From Glycomyces lechevalierae (lineage in GTDB: Bacteria; Actinomycetota; Actinomycetes; Mycobacteriales; Micromonosporaceae), in the NCBI RefSeq assembly GCF_027622945.1, contig NZ_JAPZVQ010000020.1, forward strand, positions 1 through 64,000: a stretch of 64,000 nt of DNA, written 5' to 3'. Shown here one piece after another: positions 41,043 through 49,300 of this stretch. The notes beneath the pieces are model-generated. The model had not been told where the DNA came from and searched no databases. It was given only the letters and a program-made list of their open reading frames with translations. A program made the position numbers and the translations under genes. Each line of letters opens with the position of its first letter. Positions within the stretch are counted from its first letter, which is position 1.

Positions 41043-42548
41043 GTGAACACCACGCCAACCGCTACACCGCGCGCCTGGGCCGCGGCCGGGCTCCTCGCCG
41101 CCCTCGCCGGACTGGCCGTCGGCCAGCTCGCCGCCGCGTTGACCGAGCCGCGCTCGGCGCCGCTCTCGGCGTTGAGCGACACCATCGTGGCCATCGTGCC
41201 GCTCGAGGTCTCGCACTGGTTCATCGACCTGGTCGGCACCCTCGACAAGCCGCTGCTCATCCTCGGCGTGGCCGGCGCGGTCGCCGTCGCCGGGGCGGGC
41301 GCGGGCCTGCTGTGGCGGAGGCGGCCGTGGGCCGCGCGGGCCGCCGTCGTCGTGCTCGCGCTCGTCGGCGCGACCGCCGCCGTCACCCGGCCCGGACTGA
41401 GCGCGTGGGCCGCCGTGCCCTCGCTCCTGGCGGGGGCCGTGACACTCGGCGTGCTCCAGTGGTGGGCGGGCCGCTACAGCCGCAGCGAGAGCCCGAGCCG
41501 CCGCGGGTTCCTCACCGCCGTGGGCGGCGCCGCCGTCGCGGCGGTCGCGGCCTCGTGGTGGGCCGGGCGCGTCGGCCCGGCTGGGATCGAGTCGGACCGC
41601 GAGGCGCTGGTCCTGCCCGAACCGGACGTGCCCGCGGCCGAACCGGGCCCCATGGCCGACTTCGACGAGCAGGGCCTGTCCTCGTACCTGACGCCGAACG
41701 CCGACTTCTACCGCATCGACACGGCCATCACCGTCCCCCGCGTCGACGTCGACACGTGGACGCTCCGCGTGCACGGCATGGTCGACCGCGAACGCACCTA
41801 CACGATGGACGACCTCCTCGGCCGCGAGCTCATCGAACGCGACATCACGCTGTGCTGCGTCTCGAACCAGGTGGGCGGCGACCTCGTCGGCAACGCCCGC
41901 TGGCTCGGCGTCTCGCTCGCCGACCTCCTCGCCGAGGCCGGCGTCGACCCGGCCGCCGACCAGCTCGTCTCCCGCTCCTCGGACGGCTGGACCGCCGGCT
42001 CCCCCACCGAGCTCGTGTTCGACGGCCGCGACGCCATGGTCGCCGTCGGCATGAACGGCAAGCCGCTGCCCGTCGACCACGGCTGGCCCGCGCGCCTCGT
42101 CATCCCCGGCCTGTACGGGTACGTCTCGGCCACCAAATGGGTCACCGAGCTCGAGCTGACGACCTTCGACGAGTACGACGCGTACTGGATCACCCGCGGC
42201 TGGTCGACCCCGCGCCCGATCAAGACCCAGTCGCGGATCGACACGCCCCGTTCGAAGGCGGGCGCGGGCAGCGTCGTCGTCGCCGGGGTCGCGTGGGCCC
42301 AGCACCGCGGGATCTCCGCGGTCGAGCTGCGCGTCGACGACGAGGACTGGCGCCCGTGCTCGCTGTCCGATGTGGCCACCGGCGACACCTGGCGGCAGTG
42401 GCTCCTCGAATGGGACGCCGAGCCGGGCGACCACACGCTCACCGTGCGCGCCACGGACGGCGACGGCGAGGTGCAGACCAGCGACGTCCACGGCGTCGTC
42501 CCGGACGGGGCCACCGGCCTCCACAGCGTCACCGTCACGGTGTCGTGA
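41043..42548 (+). CDS. Membrane-anchored molybdopterin oxidoreductase, sulfite oxidase fold
   Basis: 501 residues. Residues 1-145 form about four membrane helices. A twin-arginine motif (SRRGFLTAVGG, 152-162) with a hydrophobic stretch then leads into the sulfite-oxidase-type domain, with the Mo-ligand region ITLCCVSNQVGGDLVGNARWLGV (Cys271/Cys272), GWPARLVIPGLYGYVSATKWV, and a C-terminal Ig-like dimer domain (GVAWAQHRGISAVELRVDD). The Tat-like motif explains export of the cofactor-loaded domain. Start GTG at 41043. Substrate unknown; the family includes YedY-type sulfoxide reductases and sulfite dehydrogenases. Confidence 0.92.
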   Translation: MNTTPTATPRAWAAAGLLAALAGLAVGQLAAALTEPRSAPLSALSDTIVAIVPLEVSHWFIDLVGTLDKPLLILGVAGAVAVAGAGAGLLWRRRPWAARAAVVVLALVGATAAVTRPGLSAWAAVPSLLAGAVTLGVLQWWAGRYSRSESPSRRGFLTAVGGAAVAAVAASWWAGRVGPAGIESDREALVLPEPDVPAAEPGPMADFDEQGLSSYLTPNADFYRIDTAITVPRVDVDTWTLRVHGMVDRERTYTMDDLLGRELIERDITLCCVSNQVGGDLVGNARWLGVSLADLLAEAGVDPAADQLVSRSSDGWTAGSPTELVFDGRDAMVAVGMNGKPLPVDHGWPARLVIPGLYGYVSATKWVTELELTTFDEYDAYWITRGWSTPRPIKTQSRIDTPRSKAGAGSVVVAGVAWAQHRGISAVELRVDDEDWRPCSLSDVATGDTWRQWLLEWDAEPGDHTLTVRATDGDGEVQTSDVHGVVPDGATGLHSVTVTVS

Positions 42549-42590
42549 AGATGCACCATGTCGTGAACAAGCACCGTGTCGTGAGCGGAC
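42535..42590. repeat. Three 18-bp tandem repeats
   Basis: TGTCGTGA recurs at 42541, 42559 and 42577 within an 18-bp unit (about GCACCRTGTCGTGARCAA). The first copy contains the stop codon of the molybdoenzyme gene; the array fills the gap to the convergent PHP gene. Confidence 0.75.
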
Positions 42591-42593
42591 GGC

Positions 42594-44249
42594 CTACTTG
42601 AGCTTCGCGAAGATCGGGTTCGTGTAGAACCAGAGGTCTTCCCAGGGGTTGACCGAGCCGGGGACGTCGATCGCGGGGCCGGCCGGGTCGACTTCGGCAC
42701 CAAGGTATCCGGGCTGGCTCCGCTTGCCGTCGGTGCCACGCACGCGCACGTACACGCCCTCTTCGACGGTGAACGTGTACACGAGCTCGACGGTGCCGGA
42801 CTCGCCGGTGACGTCCCAGGACTCGACCACCTTCGTCTCCGGCGCGTACAGGGTGTCCGGGTCCTCGGCCGGTCCGGTGACCTTCCCGGCGATCACGTCG
42901 ACGCGGGCGAGGCGCGGCAGCAGCCCGGCGTGGTTGACGCGGTCGGCGAGGTCGATCGCGACGACCAGCTCGACCTCGGTGCCCGCCTTGACGTCGAGCG
43001 TGCCGCCGAGCACGGCCTGGTGCCGCGAGCCGCCGCGGCCCTTGACGCGCAGGCGCATGTCGAGCCCGGCGATGAGGTCGCCGAAGCACACCCACATGCG
43101 CCCGGCCCGCATGGCCTTCATGACGGAGCGGTGGCTGAAGTCCGCGGCCCCGACCCAGGTCTTGTTGTAGGCGCCGGGCGGGAACGAGGAGTACTCGGCG
43201 ACCGGGCGGCCGGCGCCGACCGGCGGCGGGTAGACGCCGGTGGAGTCGAAGGTGTCGCCCGCCTCGTTGTACGGCACGGTGTCGTAGCCGGTCTGGTCGA
43301 GCGGGTCGACCGGGTTCTTCACCCAGTCGCCGCAGCTCTGGTGGCCGTCCGAAGTGGTGGTGATCCACCACTTGCGGCCCTCGGCGAGGAGGCTGTCCCA
43401 CACCCCGCCGACCGTGGCGGTCATCCAGTCGAACCCGCCCCAGGTGCGGTAGCTCTCGGCCGGGTAACCGGGGAACGAGTGCCCGCCGGGGTTCGAGTCG
43501 TAGAGGCCGCGCCCGCGCGCCATGCCGGGCGCGGGCAGGCCGGCGGCCTGGTGGCCGGGCGCGCCCTCGAAGCCGACGACGATGCCGGGCGCGGCGTCCT
43601 GCCAGGCGCGCAGCTCGGCCGGGGAGTCGATCCCCTTGCGGGCCGGGTGGTTCGGGAGGACGAGCGCGTCCGCGAGGCGGCCGTCCTCGACGACGGACCC
43701 GAGGTGGGTCAGGGCCTCGATCGCCAGCGCCTCGTTCTCGGGTGTGCCGTCGCGGGCGCCGACCACGTTGGCGTCGTAGGCGTTCACGAACTCCTGCAGG
43801 ACCTCGGCCTCGCCGTCGCCGGGCGCCATCATGAGGGTGGTGTGCTCGCCGGCGGGGATGTTCCACTCCAGGCCGCTGAAGATGAGCAGGTCGTCGCCGT
43901 GGCGGTCGCGGGCGGCGGCCAGGTCCTCGTGCTGCGGGGCGATGCTGTGGGCCGCGAACGGCTGGTTGCAGTGGTCGGTGATCGCGATCCAGTCGAGGCC
44001 GCCCGCGATCGCGCGCACGGCCTGGTCGTCGATGCGGTACATGGCGTCGTTGCTGTACTGGGAGTGCAGGTGATGGTCGCCGGCGAGCCAGAGGTAGCCC
44101 CCGCGCTTCTCGCGGTCGCCCGCGGCGGCGGGCTGGGCCGCGGCGGTCGCGGCGGCGGTGCCGACGAGCCCGGCGGCGCCGACCAGGCCGGCGCCGCGCA
44201 GGAAGCCCCGGCGGTCGGTGCCGGCGGGTCGGGGATCGGGATGGGTCAT
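42594..44249 (-). CDS. Tat-exported PHP-domain (CehA/McbA-like) hydrolase
   Basis: 551 residues. A Tat signal (DRRGFLRGAGLVGAAGLVGTAAA) is followed by a PHP-type metallo-hydrolase core: GDHHLHSQYS, ITDHCNQPF, EWNIPAGEHTTL, LPNHPARKG and TTTSDGHQS supply metal-binding His and Asp residues. The C-terminal part is beta-rich. Members remove phosphates or cleave esters outside the cell. The ATG at 44249 follows GGAGGAC. It is convergent with the molybdoenzyme gene and not clearly part of that locus. Confidence 0.87.
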   Translation of the reverse strand: MTHPDPRPAGTDRRGFLRGAGLVGAAGLVGTAAATAAAQPAAAGDREKRGGYLWLAGDHHLHSQYSNDAMYRIDDQAVRAIAGGLDWIAITDHCNQPFAAHSIAPQHEDLAAARDRHGDDLLIFSGLEWNIPAGEHTTLMMAPGDGEAEVLQEFVNAYDANVVGARDGTPENEALAIEALTHLGSVVEDGRLADALVLPNHPARKGIDSPAELRAWQDAAPGIVVGFEGAPGHQAAGLPAPGMARGRGLYDSNPGGHSFPGYPAESYRTWGGFDWMTATVGGVWDSLLAEGRKWWITTTSDGHQSCGDWVKNPVDPLDQTGYDTVPYNEAGDTFDSTGVYPPPVGAGRPVAEYSSFPPGAYNKTWVGAADFSHRSVMKAMRAGRMWVCFGDLIAGLDMRLRVKGRGGSRHQAVLGGTLDVKAGTEVELVVAIDLADRVNHAGLLPRLARVDVIAGKVTGPAEDPDTLYAPETKVVESWDVTGESGTVELVYTFTVEEGVYVRVRGTDGKRSQPGYLGAEVDPAGPAIDVPGSVNPWEDLWFYTNPIFAKLK

Positions 44250-44378
44250 GGGGAGTCCTCCGGTGGGGTCGCGTCCTGGACGGGCCGCCAGGACGGGTCG
44301 ATCCTGGTGGCTCCTTCGGGCCTGGGATCGAACCGCCGCTGTCCGGCAGGTGAATTCCCCATGCGCGGACGGTGCCCG

Positions 44379-44945
44379 TCAGTCGGCGTGCTTGCGGTGG
44401 TGCTGGTAGTAGCGGGCGACGCGGACGCGGTTGCCGCAGCGTTCGGCGGAGCACCAGCGCCGCTTCGGGTGAGTCAGCAGGAACACGAGGCGGCAGTCGT
44501 CGGCCTCGCACCGCTTGAGTTTGCCGATCGAGCCGGAGGCGAACAGTTCGGTCGCGGCCTCGGCAAGGCGTGCCGCGAGGCGTGCTTCGCTTTCGCCGGT
44601 GTATTCCTTGACGGCGGCGAACCTATCGTCCTTCATGGACAGTCTGGTGAAGGAGGGCGCGGCGCGCTGGGCCGCGTTCAGGGCTTCGACGGCCGCGGAC
44701 GGCGCCGGTCGTCCGGCAAGCAGCGCGTCGACCACCGCGGTGACGGCGGTGCGGACGGCGACGATCCGCGCCAGGGCCGCATCGGACTCCGCCTCGAACT
44801 CGGCGAGTTCGGGGAAGCGCACGGCCTCCAGTGCGAGCCAGGCGTTCAGCGACTCGACACTCTCCAGGTGGTCGGCGTCGGCGGGGCGCGTGTTGACGAG
44901 ATCGAGGGCCAGGGGCTCCCCGACCAGCGCGTCGTGCTGCTTCAT
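44379..44945 (-). CDS. CGNR zinc-finger protein with ABATE domain
   Basis: 188 residues. The N-terminal ABATE domain starts GEPLALDLVNTRPADADHLE. The C-terminal zinc finger is LKRCEADDCRLVFLLTHPKRRWCSAERCGNRVRVARYYQHHR with the CGNR signature. A putative stress-responsive transcription regulator. Divergent from an alpha/beta hydrolase gene with an inverted repeat in the 88-base gap, so probably its regulator. Confidence 0.92.
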   Translation of the reverse strand: MKQHDALVGEPLALDLVNTRPADADHLESVESLNAWLALEAVRFPELAEFEAESDAALARIVAVRTAVTAVVDALLAGRPAPSAAVEALNAAQRAAPSFTRLSMKDDRFAAVKEYTGESEARLAARLAEAATELFASGSIGKLKRCEADDCRLVFLLTHPKRRWCSAERCGNRVRVARYYQHHRKHAD

Positions 44946-44949
44946 GACA

Positions 44950-44980
44950 CTAATGCTACCTCCCCTGTTTCATGCATTAG
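44950..44980. promoter_or_regulatory. Inverted repeat in the CGNR/hydrolase divergent gap
   Basis: CTAATGC (44950-44956) and GCATTAG (44974-44980) form an inverted repeat in an AT-richer 88-base gap. It is a candidate operator for the CGNR protein. Confidence 0.45.
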
Positions 44981-45033
44981 AATCCTGCTACGGTTCAACT
45001 AACGGAAATAACAGCGAAGAAAGCATGTGAATC

Positions 45034-45921
45034 ATGAGCGCCACGTTCCCTCGAGTGCACCACCGCCACATCGACATCGACGGCGTCCAGGTCTTCTACC
45101 GCGAGACGAACCCCGGCCCCGACGCCCCCGTCCTGGTGCTCCTCCACGGCTTCCCCTCGGCTTCGCACCAGTTCGCGCGGCTGATCGACGCCATCGGCGA
45201 CCGCTACCGGATCATCGCCCCCGACTACCCCGGCTTCGGCCGCACCGAGGCCCCCGCCGGCTTCACCTACACGTTCGACGCCCTCGCCGACGTCACCGAG
45301 CGACTGCTGCTGGAGCTGGAGATCGAGCGGTTCGCGTTGTACCTCTTCGACTTCGGCGGCCCCGTCGGCTTCCGCATCGCCGAACGCCACCCCGACCGCG
45401 TCACCGCGCTCGTCATCCAGAACGCGAACGCCTACGAAGCCGGGCTCTCGCCCATGGCGCGCGACTTCATCGCACTGCGCCCCGAGGACCCGGGCGCCGA
45501 GGCGACCGTGCGCGGCCTCTTCACGCTCGAATCCACCCGCGGCCAGTACGAGGGCGGGACCGCCGACCCCTCGCTCGTCGCCCCCGACGGCTGGACCCTC
45601 GACCAGCACTACCTGGACCTCCCTGGGCGCGCGGACGCCCAGGCGGCGCTGGCCTTCGACTACAAGTCCAATGTCGAGCGCTACCCCGCGTGGCAGGCCT
45701 GGCTGCGCCGCCACGAGCCGCCGGCGCTGATCCTCTGGGGCGAGAACGACATGTTCTTCCCCGCCCCGGGCGCCCACGCGTACCTCGCCGACCTGCCTGA
45801 CGCCGAGCTCCACCTGCTGCCGACCGGCCATTTCGCGCTGGAAGACCAACTGCACCGCATCGTCCCGCTGATGACCGAATTCCTCGACCGCACGCTGCAG
45901 GGACACGCGCCCGGCCGCTGA
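45034..45921 (+). CDS. Alpha/beta hydrolase, haloalkane dehalogenase/epoxide hydrolase type
   Basis: 295 residues. HGFPSASHQF oxyanion region, DYPGFGRTEAP, nucleophile Asp106 in LYLFDFGGPVGFRIA (Asp rather than Ser) and catalytic His266 in LLPTGHFALED. An Asp nucleophile fits dehalogenases, epoxide hydrolases or fluoroacetate dehalogenases. Start ATG at 45034. Probably controlled by the divergent CGNR protein. Confidence 0.9.
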   Translation: MSATFPRVHHRHIDIDGVQVFYRETNPGPDAPVLVLLHGFPSASHQFARLIDAIGDRYRIIAPDYPGFGRTEAPAGFTYTFDALADVTERLLLELEIERFALYLFDFGGPVGFRIAERHPDRVTALVIQNANAYEAGLSPMARDFIALRPEDPGAEATVRGLFTLESTRGQYEGGTADPSLVAPDGWTLDQHYLDLPGRADAQAALAFDYKSNVERYPAWQAWLRRHEPPALILWGENDMFFPAPGAHAYLADLPDAELHLLPTGHFALEDQLHRIVPLMTEFLDRTLQGHAPGR

Positions 45922-45948
45922 CCGGCCGCGCCGCGGCCGCCGCAACAA

Positions 45949-45980
45949 GGCCCGCCGCCTGGCGATCCGGGCGGCGGGCC
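45949..45980. terminator. Bidirectional terminator
   Basis: A long GC stem (GGCCCGCCGCCTGG / CCGGGCGGCGGGCC, one mismatch) with a four-base loop between the convergent hydrolase and reductase-like genes. Confidence 0.82.
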
Positions 45981-45991
45981 TCACCGTTCGC

Positions 45992-46681
45992 CTACTTCGC
46001 GCGGACGACGTCGATGTTGAAGTCGAAGGTGCCGAGGGCCCGTTGGAGGGCGAAGTAGAGCTGCATGTACCCCTCGGTGCCGCGTGCGCCCCGGATGCCG
46101 CCGAGGTCGATGACGGACTCGGCGGGCCAGCCGAACTGGTGCAGCAGCTCGCCGACGGTCGCCTTGGCGTCGTCGTCCTCGCCCGCGACGAAGACCACGT
46201 GATCGCCGGGCACGCGGGTCGGGTGGATCATGACATGGAAGAACATGGTGTTCAGGGTCTTCACGACGCGCGCGTCGGGGAAGGCGCGCTGGATCCGCTC
46301 ACCGAGGCTGTCGTCGGCGGCGACGAGGACCTTCGGCGGCATGCCGCTCGACAGGTCGAGCGGGATCGCCAGATCGGCCAGGACCTTCCCGGCCAGGTTG
46401 CCGGCGCCGACCGCGTCGAGCGCCTCCAACGCGAGGGCGCCGCGAGTCGCGTTGAGGACGACCTCTGCGTGCTCCCCCGCCTCCGGGAACGCCAGGAGCC
46501 GAATCTCCTGATGGGACTCCTGCCAGACGGCGTACGGCGGGTTCCCGAGCGCGTCGGATTCGGTGCGGGCCAAGGTCTGCGCGGGGTCGCGCGTGCCGAC
46601 GACGACATCGTGCCCGAGCCCGGCGAGTCGGGCCGCGAGGCCCCGCCCCACCATGCCCGTTCCCAGAACTGCGATCTTCAT
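45992..46681 (-). CDS. NADPH-dependent F420 reductase-like protein
   Basis: 229 residues. Rossmann motif IAVLGTGMVGRGLAARLAGLGHDVVVGTRDP, VVLNATRGALALEALDAVG, VVKTLNTMFFHVMIHPTRVPGDHVVFVAGED, and WPAESVIDLGGIRGARGTEGYMQLYFALQRALGT. The group includes F420-dependent NADP reductase and prokaryotic STEAP-like proteins. The ATG at 46681 has GAGGAGG in front. Divergent from an XRE/MmyB regulator that probably controls it. Confidence 0.9.
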   Translation of the reverse strand: MKIAVLGTGMVGRGLAARLAGLGHDVVVGTRDPAQTLARTESDALGNPPYAVWQESHQEIRLLAFPEAGEHAEVVLNATRGALALEALDAVGAGNLAGKVLADLAIPLDLSSGMPPKVLVAADDSLGERIQRAFPDARVVKTLNTMFFHVMIHPTRVPGDHVVFVAGEDDDAKATVGELLHQFGWPAESVIDLGGIRGARGTEGYMQLYFALQRALGTFDFNIDVVRAK

Positions 46682-46828
46682 CGGTCCTCCTCCTCATCGG
46701 TCGGCCGGCTTCGGGCCGACCCGTTGAGCACCAATCAGAGCGCGGCACGGCGGGCGTTGATACGCGCCGTTCACAGGTGTACTGTCAGCCCACGCTTCCG
46801 CCGCGCGGCGTGACGTACCTTCGAGGGC

Positions 46829-47731
46829 ATGAACCACCGGGACGAAGTGCGCGAATTCCTGACCTCGCGCCGCGCCAAGATCACTCCCGAGCAGGCGGGC
46901 CTTCCCGCCGGGACGCGCCGCCGCGTCCCCGGACTGCGCCGCGCCGAAGTGGCGATCCTCGCGAGCGTCAGTGCCGAGTACTACGCGCAGCTCGAACGCG
47001 GCGACCTCGCCGGTGCCTCGGACGCGGTCCTCGACGCCCTCGCGCGGGCGCTCCGGCTCGACGAGGCCGAACGTTCCCACCTGTTCGACCTCGCCCGCGC
47101 CGCGAACCGGGCCCCGGCCGCCCGGCCTCGCCACGCGGCCTCACGCCAGTGGACGCCGCGACCGGGCCTCCAGCAGGCCCTTGATGCGATCGGCACACCC
47201 GCGTACGTGCAGAACGGCCGGCTCGACGTGGTGGCCTCCAACCGGCTCGGCCGCGCCTTCCACCTCGACCTGCACGCCGGTCAGGAGCCTCCGGCGAACC
47301 TCGCCCGCTTCTGCTTCCTCGACACCGAACGCTCCCAGCGCTTCTACGCCGACTGGGAGGCCGCCGCCGACCTCACCGTCGCGATCCTCCGCACCGAGGC
47401 CGGCCGCGACCTGCGCGACCAGGAACTCCTGGACCTCGTCTGCGAGCTCTCGGGCCGCTCGGAGGCGTTCCGCACCCGCTGGGCCGCCCACGATGTCCGC
47501 TTCCACGCCAGCGGCGTGAAGACCGTGAACCATCCGGTCGTCGGTGAGATCGAAATCGGGTTCGAGTCGCTGAACCTGGACGCCGAACCGGGCCTGGCGA
47601 TGCTGATCTACAGCGCCGCACCGGGTTCGGACTCCGACGAACGCCTGCGGCTCCTGGCGAGCTGGGCCGCGTCCACCGATCTCCCCGGTCACCCGGCCCT
47701 GCGCCCGAGCAGCGGCGAACGCGCTCCCTGA
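46829..47731 (+). CDS. XRE-family regulator with MmyB-like C-terminal domain
   Basis: 300 residues. Helix-turn-helix RRRVPGLRRAEVAILASVSAEYYAQLERGDLAGASDAVLDALARALRLDEAER, then the MmyB/PAS-like ligand domain (GTPAYVQNGRLDVVASNRLGRAFH ... NLARFCFLD ... ELSGRSEAFRTRWAAHDVRFH). Such regulators usually control a divergent oxidoreductase, here the F420-reductase-like gene. Confidence 0.93.
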   Translation: MNHRDEVREFLTSRRAKITPEQAGLPAGTRRRVPGLRRAEVAILASVSAEYYAQLERGDLAGASDAVLDALARALRLDEAERSHLFDLARAANRAPAARPRHAASRQWTPRPGLQQALDAIGTPAYVQNGRLDVVASNRLGRAFHLDLHAGQEPPANLARFCFLDTERSQRFYADWEAAADLTVAILRTEAGRDLRDQELLDLVCELSGRSEAFRTRWAAHDVRFHASGVKTVNHPVVGEIEIGFESLNLDAEPGLAMLIYSAAPGSDSDERLRLLASWAASTDLPGHPALRPSSGERAP

Positions 47732-47791
47732 CGCCCCGGCTGCGACGGTTCGTCTTCCTCGACCGCGAACGCTTCCGGAGCGCAGCCCTCC

Positions 47792-47863
47792 GCGGATCCG
47801 GTCCCGGTCCGACCCGGGACCGGATCCGCGGATCCGGTCCCGGTCCGACCCGGGACCGGATCA
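47792..47863. repeat. Tandem duplication of a 36-bp palindromic terminator
   Basis: Two copies (47792-47827 and 47828-47863) differ only in the last base. Each unit contains a long inverted repeat, GGATCCGGTCCCGG then CCCGGGACCGGATC, so the array can form two hairpins or one larger structure. It sits between convergent genes (regulator and glyoxalase), where it probably terminates both. Confidence 0.9.
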
Positions 47864-47869
47864 CGCTTC

Positions 47870-48412
47870 CTACCGGTACTCGTTGAACCGCAAGGTGTTC
47901 CCGAACGGGTCGACGACCGTGATCATCCGGGCGCCCCACGGCACGTCCTCGATGCCCGGGTTCATCTTGGGGTAGTCCCGGGCCGCGAGTTCGCGGTGGA
48001 ACGCGTCGAGGCCGGTCATCGGCACGAACACGACCGAGCCGGGGGTGCCGTCGCCGTGGTGCTCGCTCAGGTGGAGCACGGTGCGGCCGCGCTCGATCTG
48101 GAGGTACACGGGCATGCCGTCCTCGAAGCGGTGCTCCCAGTCCAGGTCGAAGCCGAGGTAGTCGAGGTAGAACTCGCGGGCCTGCTCGAGCGAGAAGATC
48201 CGCAGGACCGGCACGGGCGCGCCCAGGGCGATCGCCTCGTGGCCGGCTTTCTCGGCGTTGAGCTTGGCGGCCAGGACGTTCCAGTCCGTGCATCCGAACT
48301 GGCGGGCCACGATCTCGAGGCTCTGGCTGTGGGTCGGCCCGGCCAGTCCGTGCCGTTCGAGTTCGGCGCGCAGGGTCTTGGCCATGGTCTTGGCGTCGCG
48401 GAAATCGCGCAT
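47870..48412 (-). CDS. Glyoxalase/bleomycin-resistance fold protein with N-terminal helical domain
   Basis: 180 residues. Residues 1-55 (DAKTMAKTLRAELERHGLAGPTHSQSLEIVARQFGCTDWNVLAAKL) form a helical domain often fused to these proteins. The rest is one VOC domain: VPVLRIFSLEQAREFYLDYLGFDLDWEHRF and ending VVDPFGNTLRFNEY. The ATG at 48412 follows AAGGACG. Possibly a drug- or metabolite-binding protein. Confidence 0.88.
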   Translation of the reverse strand: MRDFRDAKTMAKTLRAELERHGLAGPTHSQSLEIVARQFGCTDWNVLAAKLNAEKAGHEAIALGAPVPVLRIFSLEQAREFYLDYLGFDLDWEHRFEDGMPVYLQIERGRTVLHLSEHHGDGTPGSVVFVPMTGLDAFHRELAARDYPKMNPGIEDVPWGARMITVVDPFGNTLRFNEYR

Positions 48413-48584
48413 GAGGTCGTCCTTCTCTCGGCGAATGCCATGTTCAGCGCCTGCGTTGCTGCCATGTTCGCCGCTGGGAAGGAGGAAGACCGGAGCGAAT
48501 CGAGATGCGTTCACCATGCCCCGGAGGGCGCAGGCGGCCGGCCGCATCGGCCGCTCTCAGCATATCGGCCTGACCGTGAAACGG

Positions 48585-48620
48585 CGTTCGGGGCCGCCGC
48601 TGCTGCGGCGGCCCCGAACG
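48585..48620 (-). terminator. Terminator after the I36 inhibitor gene
   Basis: A perfect 16-bp stem (CGTTCGGGGCCGCCGC / GCGGCGGCCCCGAACG) with a four-base loop, 13 bases beyond the stop on the minus strand. Confidence 0.9.
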
Positions 48621-48633
48621 TTCAGGTCGATCG

Positions 48634-49053
48634 TCAGGCGGGGACCCAGACGCTCAGCGGTTCGAAGCTGCCGAGGTCGGCGATGGAGCTGGAGCCGGGC
48701 ACCTGGTACGGGCCGCCGACGCAGTCGTCGTTGGCGAAGAGGGCGGCGCCGGAGGTGTTGGTGTTGATCGCGGAGTTGACGCGGCCGCCCCAGCCGTGGT
48801 CCACGAGGCTGACGCAGGTGCCGGGTTCGACGAGCGAGCTGACGGTGAACCGCTCGCCGGTGAAGTTCGCGCCTTCGTAGAGGCACAGGGTGTCGGTGAA
48901 GCTGCAGTCGTCGGCGCTCGCGGCGTCGGCGGGAGCGGCCGCGGCGGGGCTCGCGGCGGCGAGCAGAGCGGTCGCGGTGAGGGCTAGGAGGACGGCCGGG
49001 GTTCGCTTGCGGCGGTAGGGGTTCGCGTCGGTGGCTTGGGGGTGCTTGCGCAT
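48634..49053 (-). CDS. Secreted peptidase-inhibitor family I36-like (beta/gamma-crystallin fold) protein
   Basis: 139 residues. A long signal peptide (RTPAVLLALTATALLAAASPAAAAPADA) precedes a crystallin-like domain: DTLCLYEGANFTGERFTVSSL, CVSLVDHGWGGRVNSAINTN, ALFANDDCVGGPYQVPGSS. It resembles the SMPI metalloprotease inhibitor of Streptomyces. The ATG at 49053 has AAGGAG upstream. Divergent from the GH12 gene. Confidence 0.85.
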   Translation of the reverse strand: MRKHPQATDANPYRRKRTPAVLLALTATALLAAASPAAAAPADAASADDCSFTDTLCLYEGANFTGERFTVSSLVEPGTCVSLVDHGWGGRVNSAINTNTSGAALFANDDCVGGPYQVPGSSSIADLGSFEPLSVWVPA

Positions 49054-49106
49054 GCGCTGATGCTCCTTCGTACCGAGTTGCATTGGCAGTCAAGCATATC
49101 GATATC

Positions 49107-49174
49107 TGGGAGCGTTGTCACCGCCAGGGTCATCTGATCTTTATTTTGTTTACTCGGCCGATCAAACATTGACA
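49107..49174 (+). promoter_or_regulatory. Regulatory region before the GH12 gene
   Basis: TGGGAGCGTTGTCA (49107-49120) matches the CebR box at 11 of 14 bases. TTGACA (49169-49174) is a clear -35 hexamer in an AT-rich stretch; the -10 is not certain. The 247-base gap holds no gene. Confidence 0.4.
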
Positions 49175-49300
49175 GTTCGCCCGAAATATTAGAACATGTC
49201 CATGTATCAGGCCAGTTTTCACAACCGGCCGCAGTTCGAAACGACAAGTGCGCGCCGGCACGGTGGCCTCCACCGGCGGCACGCAAGAAGGAAAGGTCAG

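Noticed and set aside
40077..42524. Minus-strand frame of over 800 codons opposite the gamma-lyase and molybdoenzyme genes
   Set aside because: It spans two clearly real genes on the other strand and has shadow composition.
47792..47863. Repeat array considered as a CRISPR
   Set aside because: Only two units, directly adjacent without spacers, and each is a terminator-like palindrome.
48413..48547. Longer N-terminus for the glyoxalase protein
   Set aside because: The upstream sequence has no family similarity, and the ATG at 48412 has a good ribosome site.
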